Of a DNA stretch of 64,000 nucleotides, positions 25,929-36,805 are shown one piece after another. The position numbers and the translations under genes are program-made. This DNA is from Proteiniphilum sp. X52 (GTDB lineage Bacteria > Bacteroidota > Bacteroidia > Bacteroidales > Dysgonomonadaceae): contig NZ_RDSD01000012.1 of assembly GCF_003712195.1 (NCBI RefSeq), positions 1-64,000 on the forward strand. Direction: 5' to 3'. How positions within the stretch are numbered: position 1 is the stretch's first letter; every line of letters starts with the position of its first letter. The notes under the pieces are model-generated. The model had not been told where the DNA came from and did not search any database. It worked only from the letters and a program-made list of their open reading frames with translations.

Positions 25929-26666
25929 TCAGGCATTCTCTATCCGTTTCTTTTGGTATTCTTCCTCTTTCATGCGACGGTCGGCCTTGTCACGCTCGTC
26001 GGCCAACCTTAAAAGTTTGCGCGCTTCCACAAGATTGGATACCAGAAGAACGATGCAGGCCACAGTGGCGAGATATTGTATGGATCCGGGGATAAATACT
26101 TCGACGGTGATAATGGTGCCTAATACCAATCGCACCTCTGTGGGACCGAAAATCCCCGAATCGATAGAGTACTTATTGACTATCTTATACCGTAGTTGGG
26201 CGGTGATCATCTCCCATCCGTACAGAATGACGAAGAAAAAACCTGCATATTTCCACCATCCGGGAGCATACATAGTGTAGCCGAATCCGATAAGGAAAGT
26301 ACCGATCCAGTCTACCGTTACATCGAGTGAGAAGCCATACCATTTGCGGGGTTTGTTGCGGTAGTAGGCTAACCGTCCGTCGAGTGAGTCGCCCACCCAG
26401 TTGATGGCGAAACCGATAAGGGACAACAGAAGCCAGTGGCGATGCAGGAAGGCTCCCATCACAAAACTGCCAGCTACTGTCAGGTTACCGAAAAAACCGA
26501 TGGCTGTGAGGCCGTCGGAAGAGATCCATGAAGGTATTTTTTGTACCAGATAGGCAATTGTTTTCTGTTCCCATTCGCGAAGTATATTCGTTCTCCGACG
26601 ATCACTGGCGATAAGCCTGAGTGATTTCACCATTTCTCTTCTGTTATTCTTCATATGACTTTCCAT
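25929..26666 (-). CDS. CDP-alcohol phosphatidyltransferase-like membrane protein with a divergent motif
   Basis: A 245-residue protein with several membrane segments. The expected CDP-alcohol motif is D-x2-D-G-x2-A-R-x8-G-x3-D-x3-D. Here GDSLDGRLAYYRNKP keeps the first acidic pair and Gly, but Tyr stands where Arg is expected and the spacing to the next Gly is one longer; the last two Asp residues (SLDVTVDW) are kept. All catalytic Asp residues are present, so it may be active on an unusual alcohol. The basic N-terminus and the coiled, charged C-terminus are extra. An ATG at 26654 is an alternative start. Not linked to neighbours by function. Confidence 0.75.
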   Translation of the reverse strand: MESHMKNNRREMVKSLRLIASDRRRTNILREWEQKTIAYLVQKIPSWISSDGLTAIGFFGNLTVAGSFVMGAFLHRHWLLLSLIGFAINWVGDSLDGRLAYYRNKPRKWYGFSLDVTVDWIGTFLIGFGYTMYAPGWWKYAGFFFVILYGWEMITAQLRYKIVNKYSIDSGIFGPTEVRLVLGTIITVEVFIPGSIQYLATVACIVLLVSNLVEARKLLRLADERDKADRRMKEEEYQKKRIENA

Positions 26667-26811
26667 TTTAATATTACCGTATCTTAATTGGAACGGTTCT
26701 TTGAAAAAAACGCCGAACTATTGCCATTGCAAATGTAGTCAATAAATTGAATGTTGCGGTTCTGTTACGAGAAAAAGTTTAATAAGATTTGAATAGTCTG
26801 TTTATTGAATG

Positions 26812-26841
26812 AAAAAGCCGCTCTTTACGGAAGCGGCTTTT
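26812..26841 (-). terminator. Rho-independent terminator of rprY
   Basis: AAAAGCCGCT (26813-26822) pairs with AGCGGCTTTT (26832-26841) around a 9-nt loop. On the minus strand the stem ends in a T run directly downstream of the rprY stop at 26861. It can also act on the + strand. Confidence 0.85.
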
Positions 26842-26860
26842 GTAAGATCGGAAATCCTAT

Positions 26861-27577
26861 TTATTGTTCACTATTTTCATTTTCATCGGTAGGAACAATC
26901 AATTTGTAACCTTTACCGTGGATATTGATAATCTCGATATTGGGCTCAGGTTTTAGCAATTTACGCAACTTGGTGATATACACGTCCATGCTGCGCGCGT
27001 TGAAATAGGTGTCCTCTTCCCATATTTGTTTCAGGGCATGATTCCGTTCCAGGATATCATTTGCATGCGCGCAAAGGAGCGAAAGCAACTCCGATTCCTT
27101 GGTGGTGAGTTTTGTCTGGGTGTCACCAATGGAAAGGATTTGCTTTTGGGTGTCGAATGTCATTGTGCCAAAGCTGTAGACTTGTTGTTCTTTGCTTTTC
27201 TTGCCTTTCACACGGCGGATGATCGCTTCAATACGAAGCACCAACTCTTCCATGCTGAATGGTTTGGTGATGTAATCATCGGCACCTGCTTTGAACCCTT
27301 CCAAGACATCTTCCTTCATATTTTTTGCAGTCAGGAAGATCACGGGGATTTCTGTATTGATGGTTCTTATTTCTTTTACAAGCGTAATTCCGTCTTTTTT
27401 AGGCATCATCACATCCACGATGCAAAGATCATACTTCGTCTTCACAAATCCTTTGAAACCGGCTTCCCCGTCGGGAAACAGATCGGTGTCAAACCCTTTT
27501 GCCTGGAGATATTCTCTCAGCAACATGCCAAGATTCTCATCATCTTCGCATAAAAAAATTTTTAACTTCTCTTCCAT
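26861..27577 (-). CDS. rprY: OmpR-family response regulator RprY
   Basis: A 238-residue DNA-binding regulator. Receiver domain with acidic pocket EDDEN (11-15), phosphoacceptor Asp55 in CIVDVMMPKKDG, and Lys in YITKPF; then a winged-helix OmpR/PhoB domain ending in NIHGKGYKLIVPT. Close in type to RprY of Bacteroides. Its ATG lies 1 bp after the stop codon of the sensor gene, so the pair is co-transcribed. In Bacteroidales RprXY-type systems respond to envelope or oxidative stress and sodium; targets here are not visible. Confidence 0.92.
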   Translation of the reverse strand: MEEKLKIFLCEDDENLGMLLREYLQAKGFDTDLFPDGEAGFKGFVKTKYDLCIVDVMMPKKDGITLVKEIRTINTEIPVIFLTAKNMKEDVLEGFKAGADDYITKPFSMEELVLRIEAIIRRVKGKKSKEQQVYSFGTMTFDTQKQILSIGDTQTKLTTKESELLSLLCAHANDILERNHALKQIWEEDTYFNARSMDVYITKLRKLLKPEPNIEIINIHGKGYKLIVPTDENENSEQ

Positions 27578-27578
27578 A

Positions 27579-29138
27579 TCATTTTTGTGTTATTACGGGT
27601 AAACTTATTATAAATTTTGTTCCTTTTCCTAATTCACTGTCGGCACGAATGGTGCCGTCCATGTCAGTCACGATTTTTTTCACGTATGCCAGCCCCAGGC
27701 CGAATCCTTTCACATCGTGACGGTTGCCGGTAGGCACGCGATAAAACCGGTCAAATACTTTCTTCGCATCCTCCTTTCTCATTCCGATCCCATTATCCTC
27801 AATACTGATAATGATCTTGTTCCCTTCGTTTCTTGTGCGGATCATTAACTCCGGCGGAACATCCTTCTTCTTATATTTCAGCGCATTGTCGAGGATGTTG
27901 AAAATCACATTGGTGAAATGCATCTCGTCCACTTTAATGGTGGATTTCTCCGCCTGAAGGTCGATGTCGAGGGTCCCTTCCAGTTTTTCCACTTTCAACA
28001 CATGCGTATTGGCCACACTCACCACCAGATCGTTGGCATCGATTTCTTTCATTTTCAGCGTGGCCTTCTGCTTGTCGAAAAGTGACATCTGCAGCACCTT
28101 TTCCACCTGAAAACTCAATCTTTTGGTTTCGTCGTGGATCACACCGGTGACATGTTTGAACACTTCGGGTGATTTCAGTATCGATTCATCCTTGAGCATC
28201 TGTGATGCCAGCGAGATGGTAGAGACGGGTGTTTTCAGCTCATGCGTCATATTGTTAATAAAATCGTTTTTCATTTCAGACAAACGCTTTTGCCTGAAGA
28301 GTGATACCACCGTAAATATAAACGTTATCAACAGGATAATCGTGAATATAAGCGACGGTATAAAGAAAGAAAGTTCGCCGTACACATAATTACTTCTCGT
28401 CGGGAAATAAACCCTCAGCCTGTTTAATTTTGCCGGCGGGTCTTTGGGAAACAGAATCTGATTGTAGATCGCGTCTTTCTGCTTTGTGGAGAACCCCGGT
28501 GAGGAGTAAACCACTTTGTTGTTGAAATCCACAATCTGAAAACTGAATGGCACATTCAACCCATTGTATGCCAGTTCGGATCGAATGTGTCGCTCCACGT
28601 CGTTGAAATCCACCCTTTTTTCAATCGGTTCATCACTTGCGCGTGTCATTATGTCCAGGATGACTTCATCCAGCAATTGACGTTCATGCAGATAGCGTTT
28701 CTGCAGAGATTGCTGCAAGTCGTACTGTGTCCTGGAGATGGTGCTGGAACCCTGGTTAGGGGATAAAAACACACTTTCCCGCTGTTGCCGCGGACGCGCC
28801 GACTGCCGTGCCCTGCTCAGTTCGATTCTTGTTTCACTTCCATCGGGGCTGGTAATCGTGGTACTGCTGCTTTTATTGGTGATGCTTGGCGAGATTTGCG
28901 GTCCGTTGTATTGTGAATACCTGTTTTCCGATTCAATCATATCCTGTTCCAGGTATCTTCGTGTTTGATCCTTTTCCAGGTCTTTCATCACGTTATACAG
29001 GCTTCTATTCACCTGCTCGTCGAATTGCTGAGTACGAATATCCAGACTGGTGCTCATATACCTGACCTGCAGGAATAACAATACAAAAAACGCGGTGAAC
29101 ATCACGATAGCAAGCAACCAGATAGTCGATTTTTTCAT
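27579..29138 (-). CDS. rprX: Sensor histidine kinase RprX
   Basis: A 519-residue kinase paired with rprY. Membrane segment at about 7-27, a periplasmic sensor region of about 240 residues rich in Ser/Arg/Gln, a second membrane segment near 268-290, the HisKA box NNMTHELKTPVSTISLASQ with the phospho-His at about 300, and a HATPase_c domain with NILDNALKY, DNGIGM and GFGLGLAYVKKI. It lacks a clear HAMP domain. A degenerate promoter element (GATCTTTG on the minus strand, 29181-29188) is upstream. Confidence 0.92.
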   Translation of the reverse strand: MKKSTIWLLAIVMFTAFFVLLFLQVRYMSTSLDIRTQQFDEQVNRSLYNVMKDLEKDQTRRYLEQDMIESENRYSQYNGPQISPSITNKSSSTTITSPDGSETRIELSRARQSARPRQQRESVFLSPNQGSSTISRTQYDLQQSLQKRYLHERQLLDEVILDIMTRASDEPIEKRVDFNDVERHIRSELAYNGLNVPFSFQIVDFNNKVVYSSPGFSTKQKDAIYNQILFPKDPPAKLNRLRVYFPTRSNYVYGELSFFIPSLIFTIILLITFIFTVVSLFRQKRLSEMKNDFINNMTHELKTPVSTISLASQMLKDESILKSPEVFKHVTGVIHDETKRLSFQVEKVLQMSLFDKQKATLKMKEIDANDLVVSVANTHVLKVEKLEGTLDIDLQAEKSTIKVDEMHFTNVIFNILDNALKYKKKDVPPELMIRTRNEGNKIIISIEDNGIGMRKEDAKKVFDRFYRVPTGNRHDVKGFGLGLAYVKKIVTDMDGTIRADSELGKGTKFIISLPVITQK

Positions 29139-29378
29139 ACACTTCTTTTACTTACCTCCGTTTTAGTGATAATTTTATTTCAAAGATCGTCTCTCTTGAT
29201 TTTAATTTAACAAATAAACCGCTTTTTTGTTTAACACTTGTCCTTAAAATTAAAAAAAATCGTAATGGGATGGCTTTTACAACATAAATTAACAGAATGC
29301 CTTCAATTACGTATTCATTTTAGGATTTCTTTGGCGTGATCGAGACACATCACCACATCACATCACCGCGTCCTCACA

Positions 29379-32300
29379 TCAATTTTGATCCATATTGAAT
29401 CGGAGGCTTATTCCCGCGCTGGTGGTTGAGGTGGGGTAGGAACCCGATGAGACAAGCGGGCGGTGAACCATCTTGTCAAAAAAAGCACGCAAGGTGACCA
29501 ACCTGCTTAATGAATAGTCGACGGAAAAGCTGACAGTGGTTGTCTTGATGCCGCTTGTGGCCTGCGTAAACCCTTCTTCAATTCTTCTGATCAGCGCATG
29601 GGTGATTTTCCGTGAAATATCGAGGCGGATATTCAGATCGTTACTGAACACGGCCCTCCTGTCGTCCGGTGGTGTCTCCCCGGCCGTTTTACCCGCGGAG
29701 GGTTTCCGGCGCTCTCTTTGCTTGGAATGATCCCCAAGGCCAATGACGCGGTTGAAGTGCTGGATACGGTATCCCAGACCGGTCACAATATCGCGGTCAC
29801 TCGTCTCCACAACCTGATAGGAAGCAATGTTGAGGTTGAGCGCTCTGCTCCTGTTGATCCTGAAATGGAGGCTTATGTTGTTATCCCATACTCCCCGGGC
29901 TTCGATCAGTGGATTGAAACTCTCCTGAATACTTGCGGAAGATATGTTGAATGGAGAGGAGGGGATAGGAGAGCCGGATACCGCGTCGCGTATATACCCC
30001 AGCTCGCTTCCAGGGGAGAGAGGCACCCAGCTCATAAAGGATTCGAACGATCCGATCCTGTACTGGGAAAGGTATTGATGGGTGAGGGTGAGCGACTGCA
30101 TATGTTCACCCAGTTGAGGCAGCAGTCTTATCAGGTTATACGAGACAAGCCAGTTGGGCAATAGCGCGGAGATATCCGGAAAAGGAGTGAGCCCCACCGA
30201 TTCCGGGTTTTTGCCTGTGTAAGCGGCCAGGAAAGCGGGGATAAGCACATCGGCCGAGTTGATATCCACGTCGCCCGTACTGCTGTCGAAGGGTTTACCC
30301 TCGTAGTCGCTCCCGGCAAGGAATCCTCCTGTCGGGTAGTTTGTGCCTGCGTATTGTTGCCTGGTACGTTCCGCGATGATGTGCCGGTTCTCGAGGAACT
30401 TTTCGAAGGCGGGTGAACGGTAGTTGTTGTCTGCCTGGGATGTTTCAAAAGCCGAAGAAAGGGTCTGTACGGTCATGGCGAAACTGCCACCCCTCTTTTT
30501 GGGCATATCGTCGAACATATATTGGATTTCTGTACGATGATTTTTTTCATACAAGGCATTCAGGTCTATCCTTAGGCCCGGAAGCGGCTCTAAGGAGGCA
30601 TCGAGGCGCAGATTCCTGGTTTCGTTATAGATCGCCGGGGTGATGTTGTTTTCGTTGAGCACAAGCAGGTTATTGGTTTTCAACTTCTCGACGAACCGCT
30701 CGCCACCCTCTAGCCCGAAAGCAAACTTCCATCCGGGTTGTAGCCTTCCTGGCATGTGAGCCTGCCCCAAAAAGTCGCCGATCATTCCCTCAAAGCCGGG
30801 GATATCGCTACGCGACCGGTATCCCCAATTGACGCTGACACTGCGGAGCATCATCAGCGTCTGTGCGGCATACCGCGCAAAATCCTGAGCGGTGCTGTTC
30901 CATGCTCCGGGAGGGGTGGCGGCCTGGCGTATGTTTCCCCCGTTGCCTTCCCTGTCGTCGTTTTGAGGGTGCCATTCACCGGCAAAACGGTTGTTGACCT
31001 CCCGTAAAAAGGGAATTTTATTGTAGAGCGATACCATGTTGAAACGATGGTTGAGTGTGAACGAAAGGTCGTTCTGCAAAAAATTGCCAATCCTCTCGTC
31101 TTCTATCATCGCGCCTCGTTCCCAGCTGTAGCGGGAGTGATAGGCCGCACTGGAGCTAATCCAGTCGAGCAGTGGAATATGGGCGAACGGCAGGGTGTAG
31201 GTCACGTCGGCCGTCTGCGCGTAGTTCAGCGGTTTTCCCAGTTCGCGGATGCTCCGCATCACTGAGTCTTTCCATATCGAGTAATCGTTCCTGTTAAGCG
31301 CTTTGTTCACCTGCAGATAAGGTTCCTCGATCTCGGCGACGGTACCCGACCGGAAAGCGGTTCTCAGGTTGCGCGTCAGATCCCAGGTAATGGAGATATC
31401 CCGATTCCAAAAGAAATTACGGCTGAACGACAAGTATTTTTGCCCTGCTTGTGTGATCCCCTCGGCATAGGCGTTCAGGTCGCGTAACTGCACCTCTTCA
31501 TAATGGCGCCTGAGATCGGAGCTGAGCCGGATATTATTGGGCAGGTAATTGAGGTGCATTGCCCGGAGCGGTTTTGTCCAACCGGAATTGGAGTTGCTGT
31601 TCTTGAATGGTTCCCAGGTCTTGGTCTGTGGTGTGTAGTCATAATTGGCCTGGATCCTGAAGTCTCTCACAGTGGCATATTCGGTATCGGGGCTTCGGCG
31701 TTGGTTTTCGTTGCGGGCGTAGGTAAAACTGAAATTGGCCGGGTCATAAGGCATCGGCTGTTTACTTTTGATATCCATCTTCACGTTGCTGAGGCTGAGG
31801 CTCACATCTTTGATGCCTGTGGTGGCGATTCGCCGTATCGAGTCGCGCAGGAGCGGTGTGGCGGATTGTTGAAGGGATTCTGACAGGAGTATATCCTGGT
31901 TGAAGGGATCGTAGAGGGGGGCGGTGAGTTGGTTGGAGTAGGAGAAGTAGAGAGGTGCCGACAGCTTGACCTGTTTGGGAAGAAAGCGTCCCATTTCCAG
32001 ATTCAATGCCAGTTGTACTGATGTGAAATCATCGTCGCGTCGTTGCAATAGGCTTTGGCTAAGTGCTCCAAAGCCGGCCGTCTCTTTCCGGCCGGAGAAG
32101 CTGACTGTCCCGATGTCGGACAGCGCCAGTTGCACATTTCCTTGTGCCGCCCAGCCTCCTTTCTGGTCGAATTCGCTCAAACGTAGTTCGTTGACCCATA
32201 TTTCCGCCGACCTGTGACTGTCGGTGTTATTTCTGATGCCGATCATCAGTACTTTTACTTCGGCCAGCGACGGATTGCCGGTGATGGTGATCCTGTTTCC

Positions 32301-35300
32301 CTGCTTCTCGGGATCGTGGCGTGTGTAAGGTGTGAAAAAGGATACTCGGTCATCGTGTTGTTTGTCCGCATTGCGTGCTAATTTCAGGTTGGTAAGCAGC
32401 GCAAGCGGGAAATCGAACATATTCTCTCCGGGCCACACCTTTTCCTGATCCGGCAGGTTGTTGGAGCTGTATTGCCCCTCGGGGGTGAGCCGCAGAGGGA
32501 TCTCGTATTCATAGTAATTATTCCTGTAATCCGATCCCAGCCGCAGGAAGATAGAGAGGTCGCCATCCTGTAGGGTTCCCGGATCTTCAGGCAACCGTTC
32601 CGCGTGGACAAACATCTGCAGGCGTTTGTATCGACGCAGGTCGTACATGCTGCCCTTATAGACTGCGCGGCTGTCATCCGGATCGAGACCGGTCACTTTC
32701 AGGGAGAGCGACTGTTCATTTTCCTGCCGTAGTTGGGGTTGTCCCGGATCGAGAATGCGGGTGACACCCGGCGGAAGGACATAATTGACTGGCGCGCGGC
32801 GGCCGTTCTCCTCGATATTGACCGTGGAGATATCGAGGTTGCCCGATCCTTTGACCGCTCCACCGGAGGCGAGATCATTGCGGTAGTTCCTCCATTCGCT
32901 CCGTTTCAGTTCCAGAGTGGCAAAGCGCAGGAATTGCGGTTCTTCGAAACCGGTAAGGAACATCCGCATAAAACGGATGTTATTGAACCCCTCTATATTG
33001 CCTGTTTTTACCTGATATTCGCGGATAGGGATTTTAAATTGATACCAGGTGACCTTCCCGTCCGTTCCGTTTCGTAGCCGTACGCTCGTTTCCCGTTTGT
33101 CTGCGATGAAATTGGTTCCCACCTCCATCGCTTCGGGGCGGAGGGAGATTTTGTACTGGTAATAGGACTCATTCTCATTGAGGGTGTTGTCATTGTCGAT
33201 ATCTTCTACGTCGGGAGTGGCCCGTGAGGCTGAGGAATAGGAATTCCCCTCTTCCGGGGAGAGTGAATTTCCTTCTGTGCCGTTGAAATACTTATACCGG
33301 TCGAGGATACTCAACTGTTGCCTGTCCTGTTCCGTTCCCCGGTAATGGCGGAAACGGTCCCCGGCCGGATCATTGAGCGGTGAATGGGCATCTTCCCGCA
33401 TCCGCGAAAGGGTTTCACCCGACAGGCGGGGACGCAATGTTTCCAGATAATCCCTGTAAGCGGGATATGATTTTTCTTCTTCGCTGCTCAAGCCGTTCAG
33501 CCCCACATCCTGTAGCCGGCGGGATTCGTCGCCTCGGGAATTGTCGAAAGCATACACGGTGGACTGGCGCTTGGGGTACTTTCCCCATACCGAATAACCT
33601 ACGGCTGTGGTATCCCCGTCGACCGGCAGTCCGTTCTCAAAGAATTTCTTGCCGTCTTTCAACACATCTTCCGATATTTCCCCCAGGTTAAAATAGAGGT
33701 CGCCCCCTTGTGAGGTGCCCAGCGTGTCATTCACGAAAGGATCCATCAGCCAGAACTCTATGTATTCGATATTGGCCGCTTCAAAATCGCGGACATCCAT
33801 CCGGCGTGTAATGCCACCCCAGCGGTCCTGTGGATTGAGGAGCCTGCCCTCACTGTCCACGTTGGTGTCGAGGTTATAGGGTCCCCGCTCGTTAGGATAG
33901 TAAGAGAGATTGAGTACCGGGATGGTGGCGGGTTGCCCGAAATAGGCATCCCTGCCGGGGAATATCTCCCGTTCATAGACCTCCCGCACGCGGTGGTCGG
34001 AGAGCTGTTTGGCGTCGTTCCTGATATGGGAGGGGGTGAGTCCCGAGTTTCTGTAGGTGAACATGCCGTCGATATGGAACCACGCCAGTTGCGCCCGGTT
34101 TTTGCCGTATTCGATATTGTTGGAAAGAGTCGCTTCGGGAAATAACCCGGTGGAGGTGTTGTTATAAGGTGTGGCGGCAAGCGACCAGGTGTAAGGGTTG
34201 CGGAGGTCGATCCCTGAAGCGGAGGACTCGAAATCGTCGAGATAGGAATAACCGCCCAGGTGTTTGTTTTTGTAATGTCCCGCGATCAGATGGGCAAATT
34301 CCAGCCTGGCCGATAGTTGGGAGGGAGCGGTAGCTTCCACGAACGGCAGCAGGTTGAGCAGGTTGGTCAGCGCGATGGACTCTTTTTTATAATCCATGTT
34401 GAGTCCCCACAGGGTGTTTTTTGCCGACTCATCGCCAAAAGCGGTTTTCATGATAAGCGGTTTTTCGTAATAGTGCATCAGCGTGGCACCGGCGGAGAAA
34501 TTCTTTGAGAAGTTGTAAAGTAGATTCACCCCCATCAGCGTTTTGCGTTGCGTCTGTGATGCCATCCGGTTTTCGAGTGTGACGCTCACAGGGGTGCCGG
34601 CATCGATGATTGACCGGTTGATAATACGTACTACGCCGGAGAGATAATCCACAGTGTAATCCACCCCCTCGGTCAGGGTGACGCCGCCGGCAGTTACCCT
34701 GACCGAGCCCCGCGGGACATTCGTGGTGTTCAGGTTGATCTCTGCCCCTGATGAACCTCTGTACTCGCCACTCATGCGGAATTTGTTCTTTTCCGGCACC
34801 TGGCGGGCAGTGGTGAGCGTGGAGTCATATAACTCCTGATAGACAAAGCGGTCAGCCACGACATCGTCACCGATTCTTTCCCGGAGGTGTGAGCCGAATG
34901 GCTCCACCACGGGGAAGATGATACGTCCGTTTCCACTGTCAATGGTGTAACTGTCCAGAAAGTCGAAGATCCCGTCGGGATAGGGATCATTGCGTGAATT
35001 GAGCCTGTCGAGGTTCATCACCTGCAACAGTAATTTTTCCTCGATCCCGCTGTTGGGAAGATAGTTCAGGTAAATGCCGGTAGTATCGCTCTGGTAGGTG
35101 ATCTGCAGTTTGAAATGTTCTTTCTGCAAATCGTAAGCGCTGTAACCTACGGAATAGATGTTTTTCATCATCAGGTGCCAGGTGTAAGATCGTGGGGAGA
35201 GGGAAACCGGTTTCAGCAGTTTCACGAAGAGCGCGCCTCCCCCCACATCATCGGAAAATTCTCCTACCTGGTATACCTGTCCGTTGCGGGTGTATTCAAA

Positions 35301-36686
35301 AGCGACCGCCAGCACTTCGTCCGCCTGCAACGGCATTTGAAGCGAGATATAGCCTAACTGCGTCTGGAATGTGTATTCCGACGGGTTGAGAAGACGTGCG
35401 TTTTCGAGTTTCTCATAATCTACACCACGCACTATGTTGTCAGGCAATGCATTGTCGGTGGCGGCGATATCCCTCGCGCCGGCATACGCGGTGACAAGCT
35501 GTCCGTACATGGAGTTGGCGCGGTTATGCGGGTACTCTTCACCTCCCTGCGCTGCCCAGAAAGGGTTATGTATGGTATTGTGCTCCCCCAGGTCGGCAAA
35601 CGCGACAAGGTTTCTCACCTGATCGTAATTGCCCTGTTTATTGGTGACCCATACCTCCATTCGCGTGATCGAGACCGGCGACTGGACGTAGGGTAACTTG
35701 GCCAATGCGTGGTCGTATGATTCACGGAAATAGTAACCCAGGAAAAAGTGCCTGTTCGCGTCATATTGGTCGGCATTGAATTCGAACGGTGTGGTTTGTA
35801 CCCCCCCGCGGCTATTCACCGTCTGTGTTTCCGATTGTTGCTGGGAAAAGAGAGTGTTGACATGTAGTTTGCCGAACTGCAGATCCGCTTTTATGCCGAA
35901 GAGTGCCGTCCCCCCGTTGATAAGTGAATTGGTGGTGGTCATGCTCACATTCCCCGCCTCTATATTCCTGATGATCTCATCTTCATCGCCCTTGTATGCC
36001 AGTTTTATCTGTCTGGCATCCAAATCGAAAGTGGCCTCGTTGTCGTAGTTGATATTGAAGTCAATCTTATCGCCCACCTTCGCGTTCATATGGAGTTGAA
36101 TCTGCTGATCGAAATCGAACCGGTTGCGTACACGTGCCCGTTGCGGCAGAGTGGGGTTGTTGTTCACATCCCTTTTTAACCCCGCGGAAATTTCTATAGA
36201 TCCTTGAGTGGCCAACCGTACCCCTCCGGGACCAAAAATGGTGGCACCCTGATTATTCCTCGCCCGCTGTCGGGAAAGTGGAGTGGGGCGGACGGGTGGC
36301 GGGCTGCTGTCGACTGAAGCATTACGATCCCTGAAATGAGTGTTTTGCATCTGCTTCAGACGATATTGCATATACTCCTTTGGTGTCATGACAATGGGTA
36401 TGCCGACCACCATATCGCCGATCGTCCGTTCAATGATATAGAGGTTGGTATTATGATCGTACCGGACTTCTGTTCGCACCGAGGGAGGATCCTGCAAATG
36501 GGAGGGAATGATATTGGAGGTAAGGGTGCTGTCGGGCGGTTCGGAGACTGGGGGACTGGATGACTGGGCGGACTGGGTGGACAGAGGGGACTGGGGAGGC
36601 ACGGATTGTGCATATAGGCCCTTGCCGCCTTGCCTCAAAAGAGGGAACGGGCATATAAAACAATACGCACATAGGAGAATGAGCAT
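29379..36686 (-). CDS. sprA: SprA, translocon subunit of the type IX secretion system
   Basis: A 2435-residue outer-membrane protein, the giant 36-strand barrel through which T9SS cargo crosses. Recognised from the N-terminal segment (IEISAGLKRDVNNNPTLPQR; FDFDQQIQLHMNAKVGDKID; NLINYDNEATFD-type region), the SprA-N repeats, and the normal family length. The N-terminus is hydrophobic but has few charges before the core; no other ATG fits, so the exact start is uncertain. It lies directly downstream of ruvA, a common Bacteroidota order. No other T9SS gene is in this window. Confidence 0.95.
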   Translation of the reverse strand: MLILLCAYCFICPFPLLRQGGKGLYAQSVPPQSPLSTQSAQSSSPPVSEPPDSTLTSNIIPSHLQDPPSVRTEVRYDHNTNLYIIERTIGDMVVGIPIVMTPKEYMQYRLKQMQNTHFRDRNASVDSSPPPVRPTPLSRQRARNNQGATIFGPGGVRLATQGSIEISAGLKRDVNNNPTLPQRARVRNRFDFDQQIQLHMNAKVGDKIDFNINYDNEATFDLDARQIKLAYKGDEDEIIRNIEAGNVSMTTTNSLINGGTALFGIKADLQFGKLHVNTLFSQQQSETQTVNSRGGVQTTPFEFNADQYDANRHFFLGYYFRESYDHALAKLPYVQSPVSITRMEVWVTNKQGNYDQVRNLVAFADLGEHNTIHNPFWAAQGGEEYPHNRANSMYGQLVTAYAGARDIAATDNALPDNIVRGVDYEKLENARLLNPSEYTFQTQLGYISLQMPLQADEVLAVAFEYTRNGQVYQVGEFSDDVGGGALFVKLLKPVSLSPRSYTWHLMMKNIYSVGYSAYDLQKEHFKLQITYQSDTTGIYLNYLPNSGIEEKLLLQVMNLDRLNSRNDPYPDGIFDFLDSYTIDSGNGRIIFPVVEPFGSHLRERIGDDVVADRFVYQELYDSTLTTARQVPEKNKFRMSGEYRGSSGAEINLNTTNVPRGSVRVTAGGVTLTEGVDYTVDYLSGVVRIINRSIIDAGTPVSVTLENRMASQTQRKTLMGVNLLYNFSKNFSAGATLMHYYEKPLIMKTAFGDESAKNTLWGLNMDYKKESIALTNLLNLLPFVEATAPSQLSARLEFAHLIAGHYKNKHLGGYSYLDDFESSASGIDLRNPYTWSLAATPYNNTSTGLFPEATLSNNIEYGKNRAQLAWFHIDGMFTYRNSGLTPSHIRNDAKQLSDHRVREVYEREIFPGRDAYFGQPATIPVLNLSYYPNERGPYNLDTNVDSEGRLLNPQDRWGGITRRMDVRDFEAANIEYIEFWLMDPFVNDTLGTSQGGDLYFNLGEISEDVLKDGKKFFENGLPVDGDTTAVGYSVWGKYPKRQSTVYAFDNSRGDESRRLQDVGLNGLSSEEEKSYPAYRDYLETLRPRLSGETLSRMREDAHSPLNDPAGDRFRHYRGTEQDRQQLSILDRYKYFNGTEGNSLSPEEGNSYSSASRATPDVEDIDNDNTLNENESYYQYKISLRPEAMEVGTNFIADKRETSVRLRNGTDGKVTWYQFKIPIREYQVKTGNIEGFNNIRFMRMFLTGFEEPQFLRFATLELKRSEWRNYRNDLASGGAVKGSGNLDISTVNIEENGRRAPVNYVLPPGVTRILDPGQPQLRQENEQSLSLKVTGLDPDDSRAVYKGSMYDLRRYKRLQMFVHAERLPEDPGTLQDGDLSIFLRLGSDYRNNYYEYEIPLRLTPEGQYSSNNLPDQEKVWPGENMFDFPLALLTNLKLARNADKQHDDRVSFFTPYTRHDPEKQGNRITITGNPSLAEVKVLMIGIRNNTDSHRSAEIWVNELRLSEFDQKGGWAAQGNVQLALSDIGTVSFSGRKETAGFGALSQSLLQRRDDDFTSVQLALNLEMGRFLPKQVKLSAPLYFSYSNQLTAPLYDPFNQDILLSESLQQSATPLLRDSIRRIATTGIKDVSLSLSNVKMDIKSKQPMPYDPANFSFTYARNENQRRSPDTEYATVRDFRIQANYDYTPQTKTWEPFKNSNSNSGWTKPLRAMHLNYLPNNIRLSSDLRRHYEEVQLRDLNAYAEGITQAGQKYLSFSRNFFWNRDISITWDLTRNLRTAFRSGTVAEIEEPYLQVNKALNRNDYSIWKDSVMRSIRELGKPLNYAQTADVTYTLPFAHIPLLDWISSSAAYHSRYSWERGAMIEDERIGNFLQNDLSFTLNHRFNMVSLYNKIPFLREVNNRFAGEWHPQNDDREGNGGNIRQAATPPGAWNSTAQDFARYAAQTLMMLRSVSVNWGYRSRSDIPGFEGMIGDFLGQAHMPGRLQPGWKFAFGLEGGERFVEKLKTNNLLVLNENNITPAIYNETRNLRLDASLEPLPGLRIDLNALYEKNHRTEIQYMFDDMPKKRGGSFAMTVQTLSSAFETSQADNNYRSPAFEKFLENRHIIAERTRQQYAGTNYPTGGFLAGSDYEGKPFDSSTGDVDINSADVLIPAFLAAYTGKNPESVGLTPFPDISALLPNWLVSYNLIRLLPQLGEHMQSLTLTHQYLSQYRIGSFESFMSWVPLSPGSELGYIRDAVSGSPIPSSPFNISSASIQESFNPLIEARGVWDNNISLHFRINRSRALNLNIASYQVVETSDRDIVTGLGYRIQHFNRVIGLGDHSKQRERRKPSAGKTAGETPPDDRRAVFSNDLNIRLDISRKITHALIRRIEEGFTQATSGIKTTTVSFSVDYSLSRLVTLRAFFDKMVHRPLVSSGSYPTSTTSAGISLRFNMDQN

Positions 36687-36805
36687 ACGAACTCCATACG
36701 GCCATCGTGAGAAGAAAGGAGAGATAGCCGTGTGGATAAGAAAGGATATGTGACTAATTTTTCTCAGAGAAACAACAGCTTGACAGGATTCATCTATTCA
36801 AATCC

